DNA from: Lysobacterales bacterium
Lineage (GTDB): Bacteria > Pseudomonadota > Gammaproteobacteria > Xanthomonadales > SZUA-38
DNA: 64,000 nucleotides
Direction of reading: 5' to 3'
NCBI GenBank assembly: GCA_028285525.1
Contig: JANQOZ010000109.1
Location: 1-64,000, forward strand
The notes under the pieces were generated by a model that saw only the letters and a program-made list of their open reading frames with translations, did no database searches and had not been told where the DNA came from. Positions within the stretch are counted from its first letter, which is position 1. Each line of letters begins with the position of its first letter. Below are positions 43,349 to 52,262 of this stretch, in pieces. The translations under genes were made by a program, and so were the position numbers.

Positions 43349-44650
43349 TTAGAGCAAGACTTTTACGACAACGTATAAACCAATGACGCAAGCGACCGTC
43401 ATTGAGCCCCACTGGAATAGGTCAGCGCCGAGCCTGAACGGGCGCAGCAGAGGGAACTCCTGGCGCAAGTAATTGAAATGCCCGTTGATCATTCCGATGA
43501 GAATAAACAGAAAAACGACATAACTGCGCGAGAGAAAGAACCCCGCAAAACAAAAACCCAGGAGGGAAAGCCAGAGCGCATTCGCAACACTTCGGTCAAG
43601 TTCGATTTCCGTGGAGGTTCCCGCATCCTTCAGGAACTTCGATGCCCGAAAAGGCATTAGAAGGCCATAACCACACATCGCAACGAATACGAAGGTACCG
43701 ACTATCCCGAGTTCCGCAATCACGAGCAGCAGTGAGTTATGAGCAGTCAGGTAGTGGTAGTCGGTGAAAAGCCCGGCGCCAACCCCAAATAAAGGGTTGG
43801 ATTCGAACATCTGTAACCCGCTGTACCAGGCCTCTACACGTCCACTGGCGGAGGACTCTGAAGCAGAAATAACCGCGACCCTTTCCGGTAGAAACTGAAC
43901 AGCGGCTATGCCTGCAAGCCCCATTCCAATTGAGAGCGTTTTTCCAAAGCGTCGATAGACCAGGATCATCAATATACAAAAGGCAGCCAGCATGGTCCCG
44001 CGCGACTGCGTCAAATACATATTGAACAGATAGCCAGCTAGGACCACCAACCAAAAGGTCTTTGAGAGAATGCCTCCCGCGTTCCGAAGAAAGTGCAGAA
44101 CAAAAGGCATCATCATGACCAAATAGAGACCCAGATCGTTCGGATCATTGAGAATACCGATGTACCTGACACGCCCCTGAATCGCTATCTCTCCGGTCCA
44201 GCCGAAGCCGGAATAGTGTTGCTGCAGACTGTGGACCACGAGCGCGGCGCCGCTAAGCGCCAGGATCCGCATCAGGGAGCGAACAGAACGAGTGTCTGCG
44301 CTAACGGCTGTCACGAAACAAAAGACCAGGTAAATCGGCAGAAATGACATGAACCACTCAATTCCACCCCCGATCCACCCGTTTGCCGCTCGCGAGAAGC
44401 TCGAGACAAATAGAAACATCAAGACCAAAAATCCTATCGGACCAGCCTGATTCTTGCGGTGAAACGCCCATACCAGCAGGCAAAGACCCAAAGACACTGG
44501 GACAATTGGCATATCCGCAAACGCAGGGTGAAAATCCTGCGGCCTGATCGTCGAGATGACGAGGTTCGCCGAAACCAGGGCTAGCAGAAAGCCGTTTGCC
44601 GAGGCACTCCGTGCGGGCATGGCGGCGACTGGCGAGTCGTAAGTGTTCAT
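43349..44650 (-). CDS. O-antigen ligase/polymerase family membrane protein (Wzy/WaaL-like)
   Basis: A 433-residue polytopic protein with about 10-12 membrane segments. A large periplasmic loop carries SASGRVEAWYSGLQMFESN and PLFGVGAGLFTDYH, then TAHNSLLLVIAELGI; the conserved R and H residues are the hallmark of the Wzy_C/WaaL fold. An LNDPNDLGLYLVMMMPF segment precedes the loop, as in exosortase A-associated O-ligases. It probably polymerises or ligates repeat units at the periplasmic face. It lies between the GNAT-type gene (7 bases) and the flippase gene. Confidence 0.9.
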   Translation of the reverse strand: MNTYDSPVAAMPARSASANGFLLALVSANLVISTIRPQDFHPAFADMPIVPVSLGLCLLVWAFHRKNQAGPIGFLVLMFLFVSSFSRAANGWIGGGIEWFMSFLPIYLVFCFVTAVSADTRSVRSLMRILALSGAALVVHSLQQHYSGFGWTGEIAIQGRVRYIGILNDPNDLGLYLVMMMPFVLHFLRNAGGILSKTFWLVVLAGYLFNMYLTQSRGTMLAAFCILMILVYRRFGKTLSIGMGLAGIAAVQFLPERVAVISASESSASGRVEAWYSGLQMFESNPLFGVGAGLFTDYHYLTAHNSLLLVIAELGIVGTFVFVAMCGYGLLMPFRASKFLKDAGTSTEIELDRSVANALWLSLLGFCFAGFFLSRSYVVFLFILIGMINGHFNYLRQEFPLLRPFRLGADLFQWGSMTVACVIGLYVVVKVLL

Positions 44651-44657
44651 GTGGACG

Positions 44658-45773
44658 TCAGCGCCCGGCGAGTGCAGTCCAGACTTTAGAAAACAAACCC
44701 TCGGTCGCCTGCACTCTGGTAACTAGGATGCTCATCGATTCGCGCGTTTGGGTCGCGAGATCTCTGGTTGTTTTGGTGGACTCGAGAAAATCACACCTTT
44801 TCGCACCCGATTTGATGGCTTCCTTAACGGCCTGGAGGTAAACAACCGCCTCCAGGTTGGTTTCGGACGCTTTGGCTTTGCTTGCGACCGGCAAACAGTA
44901 GAGGGTGTCCTGCCAGCGAACCGTAATCGTAGTCGCGGTCGGTACATCCTGGCTAACCAGGCTTATGGCCTGGGCACGACCTTTTGAAATGAGATCCCGC
45001 AGTAACCTGGACCAGAATCTAAGGTCGGCATCGGTGACCTTGGCTTTCCCGTGAGTTTTAACAAACTGCAGATAGCCAGCCGCCATTTTTTCGCAAGCAG
45101 CGCCGTCGCTCAGCGGAGTGACGCGAAGTTCCTCTGACGCGTTAAATCCCAACTTTTCGAGCGTCATCTGCGACCAGTTTCTCACTCCAGGATCCAGCAT
45201 CTCGAGATAATACGCCCAGTCTGGAGGTAGCTCGATGATTGGGTGTGCAATACGATCGCAGCTCGACTCTGACAGCTGAAACTCTTTAATCAGACGATGA
45301 ATGAAAGGGCTGTCAGACGGAACCCCCGTCAGTCGAGCGACACTCCAATCCGCGCGTTCACTCAGCATACTGCTGAGGATGAGGCTCGTTACGCGACTGC
45401 GATCTTTCGGATGTGCGACCAGATCGAAGTATCCGGTCGAGCCGTCTCGCTGCGTGCCGATAAACCTCAGTTCGTAGTGGTCACCGAGTCGAAAGTTTTT
45501 CTGGCGAGCCAGGTAGGCAGGTAGTAAGCCTAGCAGTCGAGATTTCGAGTTGCGGACTGCGTACACTCGCAGGTCATGAATTCTCCCATACGCCGCCCAC
45601 CAGTTGAGGACGTATTCTGCCGATTGAAAGATATCGCTCTCTGGGCAGGACTCGCAGAGCTTATTCCACTCATCCGCGATCGAAGATACTTCCGCTTCCT
45701 CACTGATTACGCGAAGCGAAAGACCTCGGTTAATCGCCTCGTCGGGGGTGACATGGATTGGTCCGGTTTCCAT
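44658..45773 (-). CDS. FemAB/GNAT-fold acyltransferase (CelD/BcsL-like), EPS associated
   Basis: A 371-residue protein with two acyltransferase-like halves. The first has DEWNKLCESCPESDIFQSAEYV and LLGLLPAYLARQ, quoted in parts. The second, C-terminal half (about 255-355) has TTITVRWQDTLYCLPVASKAKA and YLQAVKEAIKSGAKRCDFLES, matching the Acetyltransf_6/FemAB pattern. Related proteins are encoded in cellulose and exosortase A-type EPS loci. It would transfer an acyl or aminoacyl group to a sugar or lipid intermediate; donor and acceptor are unknown. It is 9 bases after the outer-membrane protein gene in the operon. Confidence 0.82.
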   Translation of the reverse strand: METGPIHVTPDEAINRGLSLRVISEEAEVSSIADEWNKLCESCPESDIFQSAEYVLNWWAAYGRIHDLRVYAVRNSKSRLLGLLPAYLARQKNFRLGDHYELRFIGTQRDGSTGYFDLVAHPKDRSRVTSLILSSMLSERADWSVARLTGVPSDSPFIHRLIKEFQLSESSCDRIAHPIIELPPDWAYYLEMLDPGVRNWSQMTLEKLGFNASEELRVTPLSDGAACEKMAAGYLQFVKTHGKAKVTDADLRFWSRLLRDLISKGRAQAISLVSQDVPTATTITVRWQDTLYCLPVASKAKASETNLEAVVYLQAVKEAIKSGAKRCDFLESTKTTRDLATQTRESMSILVTRVQATEGLFSKVWTALAGR

Positions 45774-45782
45774 CGCACAGAT

Positions 45783-47096
45783 TCAGCGGCGATAAGTAAC
45801 TTGAACCGAAGCGACAAAGGTGTCGAAGGTGAGTGCTGGAATTGTATTGGATTCATCCGAGTACCGGACGCCGAAAAGCAAGAACAGGTTTCGGGTCCGC
45901 TGATAGCTCACACCCACTGACGCGTCGAAACGGTCACTCTGCTGTCCGATGTCAGTGAACTCCTGATCGGTCCATCCGAGATTTGATGTCATCGAAAGGA
46001 GCGGCGCAATCTGCCACTCAAATCCTACGTCGAATGACAGAAGCTCCTGATCCAGTTCAGAAACGGAATAATCCTGCTCATCGTATGTTGCTGAAAGGTT
46101 GAAGCGATAGTTCTGCCCAACCGGCCGTGACCAGGTGGCGCCCGCCAGGCTCCGAGTGAAGGGATCTCTTACGACCGCAGTTTCTTGGACAGGCCGGGCA
46201 ATAAGTGAGTTGCCGAATCCGAGCGTGTCAGAAAAAGTGTCGCCAATCTCACGCGTCAGCCGCAACCCGAACTCTTGACCGCCAGCAAGTTGGCGCGTCC
46301 ATTCCAGTCGAAAGTAAGGCGAGTCGATACTCTCAATCCCGTCAAAATCGGCCTGGGCATAACCGACGTCAACGGACAGCGAGCTTGCCATCCCCGATCC
46401 GACGCCCAAGTCACGCGTATAGATCGCAGACACCACTGACCGATCGTAATCGGGCTGAGTTAAGTCAATCTGGTCAAAGCCCACCGAATCGTTTTGCAGC
46501 CGGAGACCGATCGTTGTCGTAGGGCTTAGTAGCCGATTCCACTGCCCGAAGATTGAATACCCATCGTAATCGACCGCGTTGTCATCTTGATCTGCGAGGA
46601 AGTTGTTGTAGCGAGCGCCCAACAACAAATCATCTGCACTTCCTAAGCGAAACGTGAGATCAGGACCGGTGGTGAACGAGTTCGTCTGCTGTACGTTGTC
46701 CGGCGTTTGGACACCCAAGACGTTCAGCGCTGACCGGGTAAGACCGTTTTGGGCCACCCAGTTGAGTCTCCCATCGACGACCCGGTAGTTCATTGAAGCA
46801 GAGATGTTGCCGCGAAACTCACTATCAAACGTACTGTCCACGTAACTGGCATGCTCAACGATTCCCGAGGCCTCAACGTCAATTCGGGTGCCCTGGCGAT
46901 CGATGCCGAAGTCGATGAACGGCGCAAGCAGAGTATCCTCGACCTGAGAGCCTGGCTGAAGTGCAACGTTGTCGTTGTACTCAACCCGCAGGCCGATACC
47001 GTAGTCCAACGTTGGGCCATAGGCTTCTGGTTGCGCAAAGGAACCGGCGCTCCAGACGCTCAACACAAAAAAAGCAAAACCCGACCTGCTAAGCAT
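45783..47096 (-). CDS. Outer-membrane beta-barrel protein, EPS associated (TIGR03016-like)
   Basis: A 437-residue protein with a signal peptide (MLSRSGFAFFVLSVWSAGSFAQ). The rest is alternating polar/aromatic beta-strands (for example GIGLRVEYNDNVAL, YRFNLSATYDEQDYSV, LSMTSNLGWTDQEF), ending SVQVTYRR; the terminal aromatic before RR is typical of outer-membrane insertion. It fits the TIGR03016 type of outer-membrane protein found in exosortase A/PEP-CTERM EPS loci (from memory). A role in export or surface attachment of the polymer is inferred. The start is 2 bases from the stop of the kinase gene. Confidence 0.82.
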   Translation of the reverse strand: MLSRSGFAFFVLSVWSAGSFAQPEAYGPTLDYGIGLRVEYNDNVALQPGSQVEDTLLAPFIDFGIDRQGTRIDVEASGIVEHASYVDSTFDSEFRGNISASMNYRVVDGRLNWVAQNGLTRSALNVLGVQTPDNVQQTNSFTTGPDLTFRLGSADDLLLGARYNNFLADQDDNAVDYDGYSIFGQWNRLLSPTTTIGLRLQNDSVGFDQIDLTQPDYDRSVVSAIYTRDLGVGSGMASSLSVDVGYAQADFDGIESIDSPYFRLEWTRQLAGGQEFGLRLTREIGDTFSDTLGFGNSLIARPVQETAVVRDPFTRSLAGATWSRPVGQNYRFNLSATYDEQDYSVSELDQELLSFDVGFEWQIAPLLSMTSNLGWTDQEFTDIGQQSDRFDASVGVSYQRTRNLFLLFGVRYSDESNTIPALTFDTFVASVQVTYRR

Positions 47097-47098
47097 AA

Positions 47099-47860
47099 TC
47101 AGCGCCCCTTGAATGTTGGGAGGCGATTAAAGATCACGCCAGCGAACTTTTCCTGCGAAAAAGTCTTGACGTTGTCTACGATTTTTGACGATGTTGCCTG
47201 CCCATAGGGCACAACCAGACACACCAGGTCGGCGTAGTTTTCCAGAACATGGGTATCAGCCGCGGCTCGCATGTCCGGCGCATCAATGATGATATAGCGA
47301 TCAGGATAGCGTTGCTGCAGCATGTGTATGAGCAACCGCATGTTCATGGTGCTTAGGCATTCCGTCTCTCTCGCGACTGGCCCACCTGCCGGTATGACTC
47401 GCACCCTGGGAATCGCAGCAGGCTTGATAATATCCGAAATCGAAATACCGTCGGGATCATTGAGGAAGTCGGTCAAACCTGGCTCAGCGTCTACGCCCAA
47501 CAGGTTATGAAGCGCCGGCCGATAAAGGTTGCAGTCGACAATCAGCGCTGTCTTCGATCGGTCAAGCGCGATCGCAGATGCTAGATTTAGCGCAACGTGA
47601 GTCGCTCCACCCTTCGGAAACAAGGAAGTGATTACGCAAACGTAATTTTTGTTGTTGGCTTTTCTTGAAAGGTCGGCCCTTAGCTCACGAAAGGCGTTAA
47701 AAGCTTCAAGATGTGGCGTGCGCGCATGGATAATGAGGTTGTCGTCCAACGTCCGCGGTACGAGCGGGTTGGGTTCTTCCATGAGCGCAATGAGTTCGCG
47801 GCCCGCCTCTTTCTCTGACTCCTCGCCATCAACATGTCTTATGGGGATTGCTTCGGTCAT
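47099..47860 (-). CDS. Tyrosine-autokinase-like ATPase (CpsD/CapB family) with degenerate P-loop
   Basis: A 253-residue BY-kinase-type protein. The core has Walker A'-like IVDCNLYRP (107-115) and Walker B YIIIDAPDM, but the P-loop reads FPKGGATHVALNLA (81-94), where alanine-threonine replaces the expected GK(S/T). No C-terminal tyrosine cluster is seen. The N-terminal 60 residues carry a RTPHLEAFNAFRELR entry helix, as in these kinases. The family normally phosphorylates itself and works with the Wzz-type partner to control chain length. Loss of the P-loop lysine suggests weak or no kinase activity, so a regulatory ATPase-like role is possible. The gene overlaps wzz by four bases. Confidence 0.85.
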   Translation of the reverse strand: MTEAIPIRHVDGEESEKEAGRELIALMEEPNPLVPRTLDDNLIIHARTPHLEAFNAFRELRADLSRKANNKNYVCVITSLFPKGGATHVALNLASAIALDRSKTALIVDCNLYRPALHNLLGVDAEPGLTDFLNDPDGISISDIIKPAAIPRVRVIPAGGPVARETECLSTMNMRLLIHMLQQRYPDRYIIIDAPDMRAAADTHVLENYADLVCLVVPYGQATSSKIVDNVKTFSQEKFAGVIFNRLPTFKGR

Positions 47861-49392
47861 AGCTGCGCGCCGCCCGAGAGTTTGTACCAGGCTGCCAGCG
47901 CGTACATCGCCGCGAGTGCAAACAGTCCAATGGTGAACGCTAAAGTAGATGCTGTTGCGGATGCGCCGACGGGTTTCATATCACTGATAACGGATAGCAC
48001 GGGCACCTGCAGCTGCTCGATTTGTTCCTTCATTCTTACTCTGGGGTCGAACTGGACGAGCAGCGCCGTAATCGCCAACGGTAACGCAAACGAAAAAACC
48101 AGCCCCGCAAGAGCGATATGGAGAAACCGTAATCCAGTGGGCGTAAACGGCACTGCCGGGGGTTCCTGGACCGACATAATCAGACCTTGCTGCTCCTGGT
48201 CCATCGTCATCGAAACCCGAGCCTTTTCACGCCGCCGCAGGAGATCCTGGTAAATGTCCTGGTTGACCTCATAGTCTCGGTTCAGCTCAGTCAGCGCCTG
48301 CTCCGACTCACCGATCTTTTGGCTGCGATCGATCTCCAGTTCGAGTAGAGTCTCCAGCTCCCTGAGACGCACGCTTGCACTACTTTGCCGCGTCCGAATA
48401 TCCGCAAGGCGTGAGCGCAGATCCCCGAACAAGTCCTGACCTTGCCCAGTGCCGCCGTCAGATGTAACTGCAGCTGCAGCGACGCCGGCCACGCCTTCCA
48501 GCACGGCCAATTCCTCTCGTAGCTGTGATATTTGCCCCTGGATGCGAACAATGTCCGGGTAAGCATCATGGTAACTCAATCGTAGTGTTGCCAACTCACT
48601 TTCGAGTTCCGCGAGCCGCAGGCGAATCTGAGATTGTCTACCGGCAGCATTGGTAACGACCGTTTCCTTACTGAGTTGCTCGACCAGGGAAATCTCTTGC
48701 GCGTTCAGTTCCGATATCTCGAGTCGCAACGACTCTGCTTCCCGGCGCAACCCCATAGCCCGCTCGCCGACTTGCCGCGATGACTCGGGCAGAGCGTCCA
48801 GATTCTCATCCCGAAACCTCTTTAGAGCCAATTCGGAGTCCACCAGCTTTGCATGGTATTCCTGTACTTGACTGTCGATGAATTTGAAGGCCGACAAGCT
48901 CTCCTCGCGCTGGGACTTCATGCTTTCCCGGATGATCCAATCTACAAACATGTTTGCAACATCGTATGCTCTTTCCGGATCCTGGTCGCGATAGGAGATG
49001 GTAATGAGATTGCGACCGCGGTTTCGGACGGTCGTCCGGCCACGAAGGTCCTGCATCAGGCGTTCACGTTCTTGACCGGAGGTAGAGTCGTCAATCCAGC
49101 CGCCAACCTCCAGAATCCGTTCCAACAACCTTCGACTGAACGCAATCTCGCTAACGATAGAAGCCATGTAGGCAACCTCGGTCTGCTCAGCTACGCCTTC
49201 CATGAGCGGTCCGACAATGTTGCGGTTTTCGACCAGGATTGAGCCGGTAGATTCATACACATTGGGTTTGGTAAACGCGACAACCAGGGCTGTTGCGCTG
49301 ACAACCAGGGCGACCGCGACCCAAAGGTTGCGGCGCGCTGACAATTCGCGCGCAATGGCCTTGATAAGTCTTTCTGTTTGAGGATCAAGCAT
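47857..49392 (-). CDS. Polysaccharide chain-length determinant (Wzz/GNVR type)
   Basis: A 511-residue inner-membrane protein. An N-terminal membrane segment (VAVALVVSATALVVAFTKP) is followed by a Wzz domain (VYESTGSILVENRN), a long coiled-coil region (about 165-400, with heptad-rich E/L/R stretches), and a C-terminal proline-rich membrane segment (FTPTGLRFLHIALAGLVFSF). A further hydrophobic segment lies near the end (FTIGLFALAAMYALAAWY). It matches the XrtA-associated chain-length protein type. It controls polymer length with the outer-membrane exporter and the kinase-like ATPase. The spacing to the Wza gene is 21 bases. Confidence 0.9.
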   Translation of the reverse strand: MLDPQTERLIKAIARELSARRNLWVAVALVVSATALVVAFTKPNVYESTGSILVENRNIVGPLMEGVAEQTEVAYMASIVSEIAFSRRLLERILEVGGWIDDSTSGQERERLMQDLRGRTTVRNRGRNLITISYRDQDPERAYDVANMFVDWIIRESMKSQREESLSAFKFIDSQVQEYHAKLVDSELALKRFRDENLDALPESSRQVGERAMGLRREAESLRLEISELNAQEISLVEQLSKETVVTNAAGRQSQIRLRLAELESELATLRLSYHDAYPDIVRIQGQISQLREELAVLEGVAGVAAAAVTSDGGTGQGQDLFGDLRSRLADIRTRQSSASVRLRELETLLELEIDRSQKIGESEQALTELNRDYEVNQDIYQDLLRRREKARVSMTMDQEQQGLIMSVQEPPAVPFTPTGLRFLHIALAGLVFSFALPLAITALLVQFDPRVRMKEQIEQLQVPVLSVISDMKPVGASATASTLAFTIGLFALAAMYALAAWYKLSGGAQL

Positions 49393-49413
49393 CAGGCCTT
49401 TTCCATTTCGTTC

Positions 49414-50043
49414 TTACAACGTGCGTTCCGGCACGGTAATGACGTCGCCGGGTCGCAGGTTATAGTTAGTGTCCAGATCGCCTTTGTTCAAAATCTGATT
49501 GAGCAGAACGTCGAAGGTCCCGGAGTCAGAGCCGCTCTTCCGAATCAGACGACTGCGATCAGGGTTCGCAAACTCGTTCGGCCCCCCTGCCGCGAGAACG
49601 GCGTCAAGTACCGTCATACCCTGCCTGTAGGCGATAGTAACGGGCGACCTGACCGCCCCCGTCACCCTTATTCGGGAAAGGTATTCGTGACTGTTCAACT
49701 CGGTCAAGATCACGGCGACCAAAGGGTTTTTGATGTAGACGGATAGTTCCTGCTTGATGGACTCCGAAACCTGTTCCGGCGTTCGTCCACTGGCCTGCAC
49801 GTCACCGATTAGCGGGACAGAGATTTTCCCGTCTGGTCGCACGGGGACGGAGGCATCCAGGTCCGGATTTCTCCAGACAGAGATCTGCACAACGTCGTCG
49901 ACGCCGATCAGATATTCATCGACGAGAACTGCTGATTCGTTTTGATCTGTTGGAAGCCGATTGGTTGCAGATGGCGCTGCACATCCGGCGAGCAGCACGA
50001 AGACGGACACCGCGACCAAGCACCAAATCCTTTTCGATCTCAT
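49414..50043 (-). CDS. Polysaccharide export outer-membrane lipoprotein (Wza/EpsA-like)
   Basis: A 209-residue protein with a lipoprotein signal (WCLVAVSVFVLLAGCAAP, lipobox LAGC, C21). The poly-export domain begins DEYLIGVDDVVQISVWRNPDLDASV and continues VSVPLIGD-type sequence (here ISVPLIGDVQ). One SLBB domain follows (RVTGAVRSPVTIAYRQGMTVLDAVLAAGG), and the protein ends NLRPGDVITVPERTL. It is shorter than E. coli Wza, as is usual for XrtA-type EPS exporters. It should form the outer-membrane channel component. It is the first gene of the 11-gene minus-strand operon, divergent from the J-domain gene, with the control region between 50043 and 50141. Confidence 0.9.
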   Translation of the reverse strand: MRSKRIWCLVAVSVFVLLAGCAAPSATNRLPTDQNESAVLVDEYLIGVDDVVQISVWRNPDLDASVPVRPDGKISVPLIGDVQASGRTPEQVSESIKQELSVYIKNPLVAVILTELNSHEYLSRIRVTGAVRSPVTIAYRQGMTVLDAVLAAGGPNEFANPDRSRLIRKSGSDSGTFDVLLNQILNKGDLDTNYNLRPGDVITVPERTL

Positions 50044-50140
50044 GTAGTTCTACCCTTCTGAGAACTTTCCAGCGCAGTTGCAAGCTGGCCCAAAAATAGC
50101 AAGTATATCAGGAGATCATCACGCGCCAGGTCCATTGACC

Positions 50141-50551
50141 GTGTCTCAAGATCCTGATTTTGACCGGATTTATCGTCTCCTCGACGTCGACCCAGAGGAT
50201 GGATGGACCGCCATCCAGCAGGCATACCGTCGGAAAGCCCAAACTTTTCATCCAGACCGCGCAAGCGGGAACCCCGTTATCGAAAAAATAGCAGCCAAAC
50301 GTTTTGAAGAGCTCACCAATTCCTTTGAGCATCTAAAACGGTTTTATCGAATATTTGGCGACCTACCCCCACGCGAAATCAAACATGTCGTGCGAAAACA
50401 TTCTGAAGCCGAGCAATCAGAACAGTATGTGGGCCCTGCCAGGGTGGGAGTCCAGAGATCGGCTGGAAAAAGCAGCTACATCTGGATCCTTCCGCTGGCA
50501 ACACTGTTACTTTTTATGATTGCAGCCTTCCTTGGCTTGCTTTTGAGCTGA
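50141..50551 (+). CDS. Membrane-anchored J-domain protein
   Basis: About 136 residues from a GTG at 50141; a TTG at 50078 is an alternative. Residues about 4-70 form a DnaJ J-domain (IYRLLDVDPEDGWTAIQQAYRR, then HPDRASG with the HPD motif that stimulates Hsp70 ATPase). A basic linker follows and the protein ends in one hydrophobic segment (IWILPLATLLLFMIAAFLGLLLS). It lies divergent from the Wza operon and convergent with the sugar transferase. A chaperone role for membrane or export components is inferred. No G/F or zinc-finger region is present, so it is a type III J-protein. Confidence 0.85.
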   Translation: MSQDPDFDRIYRLLDVDPEDGWTAIQQAYRRKAQTFHPDRASGNPVIEKIAAKRFEELTNSFEHLKRFYRIFGDLPPREIKHVVRKHSEAEQSEQYVGPARVGVQRSAGKSSYIWILPLATLLLFMIAAFLGLLLS

Positions 50552-50585
50552 TATCCGGGACAACTGTCCTTTCGGCGCCCTGTCT

Positions 50586-51986
50586 CTAGCGCCCCTTACC
50601 GAAGAGCACAACTTCCACGGTCGTCATCATCACATACAGATCGAGCATCAGATTGTGATTTTTCACGTAGTACAGATCATACTCAAGTTTGTTTTTCGCA
50701 TCCTCAATGCTGGCGCCGTACGGATATTTCACCTGAGCCCAACCGGTGATGCCCGGCTTCACGGTATGTCGTTCGTCGTAGTACGGTATTTTCTCGCCTA
50801 GATCGGACACGAAAACCGGCCGTTCCGGTCGAGGGCCGACGAAACTCATAGCGCCGCCAAGAACGTTAAAAATTTGCGGGAGTTCGTCAATTCGAGTACG
50901 CCGTATAAAGGCGCCAACGCGCGTGATTCTTGAGTCTCCGACGTTCGCCCATTTCGCCTTCCCGTCCTTTTCCGCATCAACCGTCATGCTACGAAACTTC
51001 AGAACGTCGAACAGTCTGCCGCGCTCTCCAACGCGCTGCTGACGGTAGAAAACGGGACTACGCAAGCCGTCTTCCAGCTTGATACAGATTGCGGCGACGA
51101 CCATGACCGGAAAAGAAACCAACAGGAGACTGACGCTGGCAGCAACGTCGAACGCGCGTTTGCTTGCAGACCTGAAAGCGTTCTTTGAACACCCGTCACT
51201 GAAGACCAGCCATCCAGGGTTGAGCATTTCTAGCCGAACACGTCCGTCTTCCCGTTCAAAAAACGTTGTCTGCTCGATAATGGAGATCCCCATGAGTTTG
51301 CATTCGAGCAATTCACCCATTGGAAAGGCGTTTCGTCTGTCATCCGCGGCAAGGACAATTTCTTCAACGCGCATGCGTCGGCAGTACTCTGCCAGCCTCC
51401 CTTCAGCAATATGCGCGAGATCTCGCGCAGGTAACCGTGGCGATTCGTCCTTTGCCGGCATAAAGCCGGTCACCCTTAATCCGCTGCCCTGCCCTGAGTT
51501 TATACTCGCCTGAATGGCCTCCGCAGCTTTGCCCGCGCCCAATACAAGGACGCGTTTCCGCAGTCCCTGCACGTTGAGAACGCGAAAGAAAAGCGGCCGG
51601 ACGATTGAGACCGCAGCTACTGCGGTCAGAAGCGATACAAGAAGTACGCTGCGCCCCGAGTACAAATCAGGAAAAACGTAATAGAAAACGGCGAGCCCCA
51701 ACCAGCCTATCGCAAATGCTGCGCCAAGTCGCAGGCAGAATTCGCCTAACCGTTGGGCCTGCTGATATTGGTATAGACCCATGGCGCTCATGCCCGCGAG
51801 CATGAAAAAGGCGAAAGCTACAGCTCTTGGGAGAACGTCTCCCATATAGGCATCGGCGTGGCCCAGGTCGCCAAATCGCACCAGTGACCCCGCATAAAGA
51901 CATGCAAAGAGAAGCAGGCCGTCAATTGCCGCAAGTAATACATAGGGCAAGCGGACATACTGCTTAAATATTCGAATTGTCGGCAT
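50586..51986 (-). CDS. Undecaprenyl-phosphate sugar phosphotransferase, initiating EPS transferase (TIGR03013-like)
   Basis: A 466-residue polytopic protein. Four or five N-terminal membrane segments are followed by a CoA-binding-like domain (KRVLVLGAGKAAEAIQ), another membrane helix (VSLLLVSFPVMVVAAICI) and a C-terminal bacterial sugar transferase domain. Landmarks of the latter are RAFDVAASV, KFRSM, DELPQIFNVL, MSFVGPRPERP, KPGITGWAQV and the terminal DLYYVKNHNLMLDLYVMM. It transfers the first sugar phosphate to undecaprenyl phosphate. It resembles the exosortase A-associated type. It stands alone on the minus strand, 276 bases from the divergent dehydrogenase gene. Confidence 0.92.
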   Translation of the reverse strand: MPTIRIFKQYVRLPYVLLAAIDGLLLFACLYAGSLVRFGDLGHADAYMGDVLPRAVAFAFFMLAGMSAMGLYQYQQAQRLGEFCLRLGAAFAIGWLGLAVFYYVFPDLYSGRSVLLVSLLTAVAAVSIVRPLFFRVLNVQGLRKRVLVLGAGKAAEAIQASINSGQGSGLRVTGFMPAKDESPRLPARDLAHIAEGRLAEYCRRMRVEEIVLAADDRRNAFPMGELLECKLMGISIIEQTTFFEREDGRVRLEMLNPGWLVFSDGCSKNAFRSASKRAFDVAASVSLLLVSFPVMVVAAICIKLEDGLRSPVFYRQQRVGERGRLFDVLKFRSMTVDAEKDGKAKWANVGDSRITRVGAFIRRTRIDELPQIFNVLGGAMSFVGPRPERPVFVSDLGEKIPYYDERHTVKPGITGWAQVKYPYGASIEDAKNKLEYDLYYVKNHNLMLDLYVMMTTVEVVLFGKGR

Positions 51987-52262
51987 TTTTTCCCCGCATC
52001 GTTTTCTCGATGAAAACGAGCTGCTTCCAGTTAGACCAACGCCAGCAGCCTTACCCCTCCGGTAGAACTGCCACGTCTAGGTTATCCCATTCCCTCATCG
52101 ATAAAACCCTGGGTTCTGAAACAATTGTTACATCCCTACGACACTTCGAGACGAATGCTTACACAGGTCTGTTAAACGAATGTGGCAGCAAGAAAAACAC
52201 AGTCGACTGCAAACAATTTTTCGCTAAACTTCGTGCCTATTCAATTCGGGATGTACCGTAAA

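Noticed and set aside
50552-50585. A GGAC-AACT-GTCC-TTT hairpin between convergent genes as a terminator
   Set aside because: The stem is only four to five pairs with a short T-run, too weak to call a terminator.
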